Assembly (NCBI GenBank): GCA_002425825.1 | Contig: DIMZ01000015.1 | Span: 556-5,587 of the forward strand | Origin: Cloacimonetes bacterium UBA5553 | GTDB taxonomy: Bacteria; Cloacimonadota; Cloacimonadia; Cloacimonadales; Cloacimonadaceae | DNA length: 5,032 nt | Direction: 5' to 3' | Shown: piece by piece, positions 1-5,032 of the stretch | Layout of the letters: each line of letters begins with the position of its first letter | Numbering within the stretch: position 1 is the stretch's first letter | Position numbers and translations under genes: made by a program | The notes under the pieces: model-generated | Databases searched by the model: none | Seen by the model: only the letters and a program-made list of their open reading frames with translations | Told to the model about the DNA's origin: nothing

Positions 1-376
1 CCTGCTTCGCCCACTTGGAAGCTAACATGCCATTGGCTGCTCGTTCCCAGTCACCAGCACCGACGAAAGCCAGAGTGTTCTTGAAGCCTAGGAGTCCCTT
101 GATGCCAAGATTGAAGCACATGTTCAGCAGCACCGACTGGCGGACCTCGTCGAGCTTGTTGTAAACCTCAGGTATCTCATCGATCAACCATTGCTCGCAG
201 TCTTGGATATCCCTTTCCAGCATGGCATAAGCCTCTTTCTGGGAGATACCCCGGTCATCAAGATTGCGGCCGATACCGATGGTCAGTTTACCAGCAGTGC
301 AGCGATATGGCTTCAGTCGCAGACCCTCATGTCTGACTAACTGAGCTTTGATTCGGTTCATCAACGCTTCGGTCAT
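1..376 (-). CDS. T4-type lysozyme (GH24 endolysin / muramidase), 3' end cut by the window edge
   Basis: The predicted enzyme hydrolyses the beta-1,4 bond between N-acetylmuramic acid and N-acetylglucosamine in peptidoglycan, as phage endolysins do at host lysis. The visible 125 residues match the T4 lysozyme layout: HEGLRLKPY (16-24), then TIGIG (32-36), then a helical domain with LNMCFNLG and a GF-N-L segment near the end. Glu17 and Thr32 fit the catalytic Glu11 and Thr26 of T4 lysozyme with identical spacing; the Asp20 position is Cys26 (RCTAG). T4 lysozyme has 164 residues, so roughly 40 are missing. There is no signal peptide or membrane segment, so export would need a holin or another route. 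The start is firm: ATG follows AAGGAG (387-382) by 5 bases, and an in-frame TGA lies shortly upstream with no other start codon between. It points away from the helicase operon and is richer in G+C, which suggests a separate, perhaps prophage, origin. Confidence 0.9.
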   Translation of the reverse strand, partial: MTEALMNRIKAQLVRHEGLRLKPYRCTAGKLTIGIGRNLDDRGISQKEAYAMLERDIQDCEQWLIDEIPEVYNKLDEVRQSVLLNMCFNLGIKGLLGFKNTLAFVGAGDWERAANGMLASKWAKQ

Positions 377-398
377 GCTATCTCCTTGTTCCAGATGT

Positions 399-409
399 GA
401 TCATTGATC
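399..409. repeat. Short perfect palindrome with two GATC sites
   Basis: The sequence GATCATTGATC is a perfect inverted repeat with 5-base arms around one central base. It lies 22 bases upstream of the lysozyme start codon. It could be an operator half-site or a Dam-sensitive element, but arms this short also occur by chance, and no second copy was seen in the intergenic region. Confidence 0.3.
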
Positions 410-478
410 CAGAGCCAGGAAAGCACTCCCCTGTATGCTGACAAATCAGGATGGGCAAGGATGAGACAGATTTTGGGA

Positions 479-507
479 TTGACAAGATAACGCTAAAGCT
501 ATCGCAT
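479..507 (+). promoter_or_regulatory. Possible sigma70-type promoter for the helicase operon
   Basis: A perfect -35 hexamer TTGACA stands at 479-484, about 95 bases before the helicase start and in the right orientation. The -10 side is weak: at 17-base spacing the hexamer is TCGCAT (3 of 6 matches), and CATGAT (4 of 6) would need a 20-base spacer. An alternative -10-like GATAAT (552-557) lacks a matching -35. The operon promoter must lie in this gap or further upstream, but this exact site is a guess. Confidence 0.22.
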
Positions 508-569
508 GATCGAAAGCAAAAATACATAGGGGGATGGATGGTTTCCCATAGGATAATAATACGAATAAT

Positions 570-574
570 AGAGG
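570..574 (+). promoter_or_regulatory. Ribosome binding site that decides the helicase start
   Basis: AGAGG lies 6 bases before GTG (581) but only 3 bases before the adjacent in-frame TTG (578). An in-frame TAG at 569-571 rules out any earlier start. The spacing favours GTG 581 over TTG 578. The two choices differ by a single residue. Confidence 0.55.
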
Positions 575-580
575 CATTTG

Positions 581-3500
581 GTGAAAGTTCTCGATAACAG
601 GTCGGGGGAGAGGATTGGGGAAATCCTACTGCGTGGAGCGACTACAGACTCCTCCATATCAATGGTCTGTAGCCAGATATCCGTGTTTTTGTTATCGGAG
701 TTATCAAAATCATGGCGGAAAGTATCAAAAGTAAGGATTCTGTTGCCAGACATTAAGGATAACTTCGCAAAGTGCATGGCTGACATCCCTTCAGAACGGC
801 AATTCAGAAATACACTGGGGATTAGGCAAACAGCTAATGAATTGTACAAATGGGTACTAGACCATTGCGAGATCAAGGCATCACATTTGCCTATAAATCA
901 GAACCTGTACCACGTGAATAACCCAGGGGGAAGATCATTAGCCATTCACGGGAGTTCCACGTTAACTGCTGAGGGAATGGGGTTTGTTGCTCCAGGATCG
1001 TTCATGCTAAACGCACTTTACGAACAGGATGATGAAACCCATCCATTACTTGAATGGTTTGAAAGCTTATGGCAAAATACGAGTAGTTCCTATGAATACA
1101 AGCCCGTTTTTCTCAAAGAATTGCAAAAGTTGTATTGGGATTACCCCCCAACCATACCCTACTTCGTGACGCTCTCTGCTCTATTTGAAAAGACTCATGG
1201 TGACTTTGATGAAGACCGGATAATCAAATCAAAAACTGGTATAAAAAACAAGGATATTTGGAAAAAGCTCTATAAATTCCAAAGCGATGGAGTTCTGGGA
1301 ACGATCGACAAAATTGAACGGTACAATGGTTGCATAATAGCTGATAGTGTTGGTTTAGGGAAAACCTTTGAAGCGCTAGCTATCATCAAGTATTATGAAC
1401 TGAGAAACGATCGTGTTCTAGTCCTGTGTTCAAAGAAGCTGAAGGACAACTGGACTATCTATACCGTAAACGATAAACGAAATCTGTTATTAGCTGATCG
1501 CTTTAATTACGATGTCTTGTGCTTCTCCGATCTTACCAGAACTAAGGGACATTCTGGTGAGATAAATCTGGAATCAGTGAACTGGGGCAATTACGACTTA
1601 GTGGTGATAGACGAATCACACAACTTCAGAAACAATCCTCCTCGTAGAAATGGCCTCACAAGATACTCGAGACTAATGAAAGAGATTATTCAATCTGGAG
1701 TTAAGACCAGAGTGCTGATGTTGTCTGCTACTCCAGTTAATAGCCGGATGAACGATCTGAAGAACCAGGTAGCCTTCATTAATGCGGGATTGGATGACGC
1801 CCTGTATGATGTAGGAATTGCCAGCATTGAGCAAACACTGAAACAAGCCCAAACCAAGTTTAATACATGGCTGCGCTTGGATGATGCGAAGCGAACAACC
1901 CAATCTCTGCTTAGCACTTTAAACTACGACTATTTCAAACTCTTGGATACATTAACTATAGCCCGATCTCGTAAGCATATAACCAAATACTACAATGATA
2001 GTGAGCTGGGCAAATTCCCTGAGAGACTTGCACCAGTAAATATAAAGGCTGATATTGACATGCAGGGTGAGTTTCCTACCCTGAGAGAGATTAACCGGGA
2101 TATCCGCAAGCTACATCTTAGTGCCTATGCTCCCTTAAAATATGTGCTGCCCAACAAACTGGATGACTACGAGCGGAAGTATGATTTACAACTATCCCAG
2201 GGTTCTGTTTTCCGGCAAATTGACCGTGAAGAGAGCTTGATCCACTTGATGCGGGTGAACCTCTTCAAGCGTATGGAAAGCTCTATACATGCATTTGCAT
2301 TAACAGTAGAGAACCTGTTAAATTCTGTACGAGTAATTTTGGAGAGAATTGAGAAACATGAAGACTCTGATGTAGAAGAACTCGATATTGAAAATCTCGA
2401 AATTGAATCCGAGGAATTTACTCCCTATCTAATTGGAAACAAGATTAAGGTCTTGATTAAAGATGTAGATAAGATCAAGTGGAAACAGGAGCTACAGGAA
2501 GATGAATCAAGGTTAACAAAGCTACTTAGAGAATCCAGAATGGTCGTAGCAGGCAGGGATGCAAAGTTATACGAACTGAAGAGGATCATCTCTGAGAAAA
2601 TCAATACCCCAATAAACGATTCCAATCGGAAAGTTCTGATATTTACTGCTTTCGCAGATACTGCTTCTTATCTATATTCAAACCTTGCAGAATGGGCTTT
2701 CAAGGAGCATAGGATTCACTCTGCACTTGTAACAGGAAGCGATGAGAATAAAACTACTATTCCGAAGATCAGAAAAGACTTAAGCACAATCCTGACAAAC
2801 TTCTCGCCTATATCCAAAGAGCGTGATAAAATAACACCTGAATCAACAAACGAAATTGATCTACTGATCGGCACTGATTGTATATCTGAGGGCCAGAACC
2901 TACAGGATTGTGATTACGTTGTCAACTATGATATCCATTGGAATCCGGTTCGCATCATACAGAGATTCGGCAGAATTGATCGCTTGGGTTCTCGCAACAA
3001 GGTTATCCAGTTAGTGAACTTCTGGCCAAACCTGGAGCTTGAAGAATACATCAATCTTGAATCACGTGTATCTGGTAGAATGGTACTTTTAGATATCTCA
3101 GCTACCGGAGAAGAGAATATCATTGAATACACAGATTCGGGGAAAATGAATGACCTTGAGTATCGGCGAAAACAATTGGAACAACTCCAACACCAAGTTC
3201 TTGATCTGGAAGATTTGGGAGGCAGCATATCGATCACGGACATGACATTCAATGAGTTCCGCACCGACCTGGTTGAATTTTCCAAACAAGGAGACAATGC
3301 TCTAAAAACCAGCCACCTCGGTGTTATGGCTGTAGCAAGAATGGACGATTTAATCCGTGAGAATATTGAACCGGGGGCGATCTTCTGTCTGAAAGCTGAT
3401 AACTTTTCGCCTACTAGTGCCAGCATGTTTGCGATGGAACCTTATTATCTTGTTTACGTCACTGACTCCGGTAAGTTAAAGTATGAGGTTAACCAAGTAA

Positions 3501-3769
3501 AACAGGTTATGGATATCTTCAGAAGTCTTACTTTGGGCAGACAACAAGCTGATCCTGAAGCTCTGCGGATTTTCAATCAAAACACTAACAATGGAAAAGA
3601 TATGGGGCATTACAAAACGTTATTAGGAAAGGCTATTGCCGCGATCTCTGGGACTTCAGAAGAACAGGGTGTGGAGAGTCTTTTTCATAGAGGCGGCACA
3701 TTGCCGGTATCCAGCAGCTTCAAAGGTATTGCTGATTTTGAAGTTGTGACCTATCTGGTCATAGTGTAA
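581..3769 (+). CDS. SNF2/RapA-like superfamily 2 helicase with N-terminal PLD-like domain
   Basis: This is a predicted ATP-dependent DNA translocase or helicase of 1062 residues. Residues are numbered from GTG 581; an adjacent TTG at 578 would add one. Residues 1 to about 175 resemble a phospholipase D-like domain, with GSSTLTAEG (124-132) in the GSxNLT position and WFESLW (159-164) closing it. The helicase core follows: FQSDGV (233-238), Walker A ADSVGLGKT (254-262), DESH box (344-347), SATP (382-385), an insert of about 300 residues, then IFTAF (687-691), TDCISEGQNLQ (765-775) and QRFGRIDR (794-801) with arginine fingers R798 and R801. All ATPase motifs are intact. The insert holds an acidic stretch (594-612, 11 of 19 residues acidic). 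The C-terminal 180 residues match no domain I can name. The stop lies 2 bases before the DUF4391 gene, so the two are almost certainly cotranscribed. Such proteins occur beside modification methyltransferases; a role in phage defence is inferred. Confidence 0.9.
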   Translation: MKVLDNRSGERIGEILLRGATTDSSISMVCSQISVFLLSELSKSWRKVSKVRILLPDIKDNFAKCMADIPSERQFRNTLGIRQTANELYKWVLDHCEIKASHLPINQNLYHVNNPGGRSLAIHGSSTLTAEGMGFVAPGSFMLNALYEQDDETHPLLEWFESLWQNTSSSYEYKPVFLKELQKLYWDYPPTIPYFVTLSALFEKTHGDFDEDRIIKSKTGIKNKDIWKKLYKFQSDGVLGTIDKIERYNGCIIADSVGLGKTFEALAIIKYYELRNDRVLVLCSKKLKDNWTIYTVNDKRNLLLADRFNYDVLCFSDLTRTKGHSGEINLESVNWGNYDLVVIDESHNFRNNPPRRNGLTRYSRLMKEIIQSGVKTRVLMLSATPVNSRMNDLKNQVAFINAGLDDALYDVGIASIEQTLKQAQTKFNTWLRLDDAKRTTQSLLSTLNYDYFKLLDTLTIARSRKHITKYYNDSELGKFPERLAPVNIKADIDMQGEFPTLREINRDIRKLHLSAYAPLKYVLPNKLDDYERKYDLQLSQGSVFRQIDREESLIHLMRVNLFKRMESSIHAFALTVENLLNSVRVILERIEKHEDSDVEELDIENLEIESEEFTPYLIGNKIKVLIKDVDKIKWKQELQEDESRLTKLLRESRMVVAGRDAKLYELKRIISEKINTPINDSNRKVLIFTAFADTASYLYSNLAEWAFKEHRIHSALVTGSDENKTTIPKIRKDLSTILTNFSPISKERDKITPESTNEIDLLIGTDCISEGQNLQDCDYVVNYDIHWNPVRIIQRFGRIDRLGSRNKVIQLVNFWPNLELEEYINLESRVSGRMVLLDISATGEENIIEYTDSGKMNDLEYRRKQLEQLQHQVLDLEDLGGSISITDMTFNEFRTDLVEFSKQGDNALKTSHLGVMAVARMDDLIRENIEPGAIFCLKADNFSPTSASMFAMEPYYLVYVTDSGKLKYEVNQVKQVMDIFRSLTLGRQQADPEALRIFNQNTNNGKDMGHYKTLLGKAIAAISGTSEEQGVESLFHRGGTLPVSSSFKGIADFEVVTYLVIV
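2378..2407 (+). repeat. Imperfect 15-base tandem duplication in the helicase insert
   Basis: Two adjacent units read GAACTCGATATTGAA and AATCTCGAAATTGAA, differing at three positions. They encode ELDIE followed by NLEIE in the acidic linker between the two helicase lobes (residues 600-609 from GTG 581). The copies are in frame and change only the length of an acidic, probably flexible or coiled segment. This could be a small slippage duplication; convergence from similar codons is also possible. Confidence 0.45.
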
Positions 3770-3771
3770 CA

Positions 3772-4551
3772 ATGTCCACGATGAATACTGCTAACTCACT
3801 AACATTGGAAGCATGCATAGAATGTCTGAACATACCTGCGATCTGTTACGTGGGAAAGAAAGTGCATAAAAAGCTATTCTATGACAATGCCAAACTCCTC
3901 TCAGCAGATAAGAAGGCTTTCCAAGAGCATCTTGATATTGTAACCTGGCTGTATGCTTTAAAGCAAGACAACACCAGCCTGAAGGCTTATGTTGACGATC
4001 TAAGGGAGTATTCAGAAATCGCAATACTGCTGGTCAACTTGAAACAGATTGGGACAGCAGAGAGGATTATTAATCTTATCCATCGGGCAATACCCTACCC
4101 CCTCCTGTTGATTTGCAATCATCAGGATTCAGTAATGTTCAGCATGGCACCAAAGCGATTCAGCCTGGCAGAGAAAGGAGTTATTGTAGCAGAAGATGTG
4201 CTAAACAGTAGCTGGATAAATCTCGATTCAATATCATCAACAGAAATCCCTTTCGTTAGAAGTCTGGCGATTGATGCAAAGATATACTTAAGCTTCTTAG
4301 ACCTTTACAGGGGATGGGAATCTTCTTTTGTGGCTTTGGCATGCTCCAAGCATACTGGGAAGCTAAAGATTAAGCACGACAACACTCAGGAGAGAAAAGA
4401 GTTTCTGGAGAAATGCCTTGCCTTGCAGGGAGAGATAGCCAATTTGCGATCAGCCATAAAAAAAGAAACTCAGATGAATAAGAAAGTTGATCTGAATACC
4501 AGGATCAACGAACTAAAACTTCAATACCAGGAATGTATAAAAAAACTATGA
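3772..4551 (+). CDS. DUF4391 domain-containing protein
   Basis: This 259-residue protein fits the DUF4391 family, which has no established biochemical function. Recognised features are an N-terminal region with LNIP (19-22) and KKVHKKLFYDNAKL (29-42), the AIPYPLLLI segment (106-114) that I regard as the family hallmark, LDLYRG (176-181), and a C-terminal charged, probably coiled-coil helix (about 206-258). No signal peptide, membrane segment or catalytic motif is visible, so it is likely a cytosolic structural or adaptor partner. From memory, members are often encoded next to type III-like methyltransferases and SNF2-type helicases, as here. The start ATG is 2 bases after the helicase stop with no good Shine-Dalgarno sequence, suggesting translational coupling; ATG 3781 is an in-frame alternative. 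The gene ends just after a run of seven A (4539-4545), 13 bases before the methyltransferase ATG. Confidence 0.85.
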   Translation: MSTMNTANSLTLEACIECLNIPAICYVGKKVHKKLFYDNAKLLSADKKAFQEHLDIVTWLYALKQDNTSLKAYVDDLREYSEIAILLVNLKQIGTAERIINLIHRAIPYPLLLICNHQDSVMFSMAPKRFSLAEKGVIVAEDVLNSSWINLDSISSTEIPFVRSLAIDAKIYLSFLDLYRGWESSFVALACSKHTGKLKIKHDNTQERKEFLEKCLALQGEIANLRSAIKKETQMNKKVDLNTRINELKLQYQECIKKL

Positions 4552-4564
4552 TGAGGATATAAGC

Positions 4565-5032
4565 ATGGAAAGACTCGATGAAAACTTCGGCAAGAGCGAA
4601 GACCTGATAGCTAATAACATAGAGCAATTGAAACAGCTCTTTCCCGAGGCATTTACTGAGGGGAAAATTGATTTTGATGTGTTGAAACAGTTTCTTGGTG
4701 AATATATTGAGCCCAACGATGAGAAATATGGTCTGAACTGGTTCGGGAAAAAGAAAGCCCGCCAATTTGCTCTGACACCAAGCCTGGGAACATTGAGGCC
4801 ATATCCAGATGAGAGCGTTGATTGGAATAAGACAAAAAACGTTATGGTTGAGGGGGAGAACTTAGAAGTATTAAAGATACTTCAGAAGAGTCTTTCTGGA
4901 AGGGTTAAAGTCATTTACATTGATCCACCCTACAACACAGGGGGCGATTTTGTGTATCCTGACAATTATAAAGATAGTATTAAAAACTACCTTGACTTAA
5001 CAGGACAAACAAGTAGCGGAACCAAGGTTAGC
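4565..5032 (+). CDS. Type III Mod-like site-specific DNA methyltransferase (beta class), 5' part
   Basis: The predicted product transfers a methyl group from S-adenosylmethionine to an exocyclic amino group, most likely N6 of adenine, in a specific DNA site. The 156 visible residues stay open to the window end. Catalytic motif IV is DPPYNTG (120-126), preceded by the strand VKVIYI and followed by GDFVYPDNY. The upstream segment VEGENLEVLKILQ (94-106) is typical of type III Mod and related beta-class enzymes, in which DPPY precedes the SAM-binding FxGxG motif. That motif and the target-recognition domain lie beyond the window. ATG 4565 has GAGGAT (4553-4558) 6 bases upstream, and the gene starts 13 bases after the DUF4391 stop, so it belongs to the same operon. 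Its role is probably to protect self DNA from a linked nuclease. N4-cytosine specificity cannot be excluded. Confidence 0.88.
   Translation, partial: MERLDENFGKSEDLIANNIEQLKQLFPEAFTEGKIDFDVLKQFLGEYIEPNDEKYGLNWFGKKKARQFALTPSLGTLRPYPDESVDWNKTKNVMVEGENLEVLKILQKSLSGRVKVIYIDPPYNTGGDFVYPDNYKDSIKNYLDLTGQTSSGTKVS

Larger units (their letters stand above)
377..580. other. Divergent intergenic region between lysozyme and helicase genes
   Basis: About 200 bases separate the two divergent genes and must contain any promoters for both. I see no convincing gene here. An open frame on the minus strand that starts inside the helicase gene ends near 499, but it is mostly antisense to the helicase and has no recognisable protein character. 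Visible elements are a GATC-containing palindrome near the lysozyme start, a TTGACA hexamer at 479-484, two CATAGG hexamers 22 bases apart (525-530 and 547-552), and an AT-rich stretch (553-570) just before the helicase start. No terminator hairpin was seen. Confidence 0.7.

Noticed and set aside
416..444. Minus-strand promoter for the lysozyme starting from TTGTCA (444-439)
   Set aside because: The -35 hexamer is good but no acceptable -10 occurs at 16-18 base spacing.
499..876. Minus-strand open frame of 125 codons overlapping the helicase start
   Set aside because: It is mostly antisense to the helicase N-terminus, its translation resembles no family I know, and no convincing ribosome binding site was identified for it.
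2926..3426. Minus-strand open frame of 166 codons inside the helicase gene
   Set aside because: It is fully antisense to helicase motifs V and VI, and its Ser/Arg-rich translation is typical of a shadow frame.
4539..4553. -1 frameshift at the A7 run fusing DUF4391 to the methyltransferase
   Set aside because: The -1 frame meets TAA at 4560-4562 and never enters the methyltransferase frame; only a +1 shift does.
4505..4835. Minus-strand open frames opposite the methyltransferase start
   Set aside because: The plus strand here encodes a recognisable Mod N-terminus with a ribosome binding site; the antisense products resemble nothing.
581..5032. BREX or DISARM operon
   Set aside because: No PglZ, BrxC or BrxL is present, and no DUF1998 (DrmB) or stand-alone PLD gene is seen. 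The PLD-like domain here is fused to the helicase and the methyltransferase is of the type III beta class. Genes outside the window could change this.
1..5032. CRISPR array, tRNA, rRNA or insertion sequence
   Set aside because: No regularly spaced repeats, cloverleaf-like segments, rRNA motifs, transposase motifs or terminal inverted repeats were seen on reading the window.

Overview
The window looks bacterial and holds the start of what is probably a DNA-modification and phage-defence operon, next to a divergently oriented, phage-type lysozyme gene. The host cannot be named from the sequence. The genes have Shine-Dalgarno-like sequences (AAGGAG, AGAGG, GAGGAT), there is no tRNA or rRNA, and a T4-type lysozyme hints weakly at a Gram-negative host or its prophage. 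Base composition changes across the window: the first 180 bases are 98/180 G+C (about 54%), while four sampled 60-base lines of the large helicase gene give 94/240 (about 39%).

Left edge (1-376, minus strand): the first 125 residues of a GH24 / T4-type muramidase, cut by the window edge. Between it and the next gene lie about 200 bases of divergent intergenic sequence. They contain a short GATC-rich palindrome, a perfect TTGACA hexamer and an AT-rich leader.

Main body (581-5032, plus strand): three closely packed genes in one orientation. First is a large SNF2/RapA-like superfamily 2 helicase with an N-terminal phospholipase D-like fold whose HxK motif looks degenerate. After a 2-base gap comes a DUF4391 family protein of 259 residues. 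After a 13-base gap comes the start of a type III (Mod-like, beta-class) DNA methyltransferase with an intact DPPY motif, cut by the right edge.

The genes probably act together: the methyltransferase would mark self DNA, and the ATP-driven helicase with DUF4391 would form or regulate the effector side. From general knowledge of such loci I expect a type III Res-like helicase/endonuclease gene directly downstream, but it is outside the window. I do not recognise the set as a named system. It lacks PglZ (BREX) and a separate DUF1998 or PLD gene (DISARM), at least within the window.
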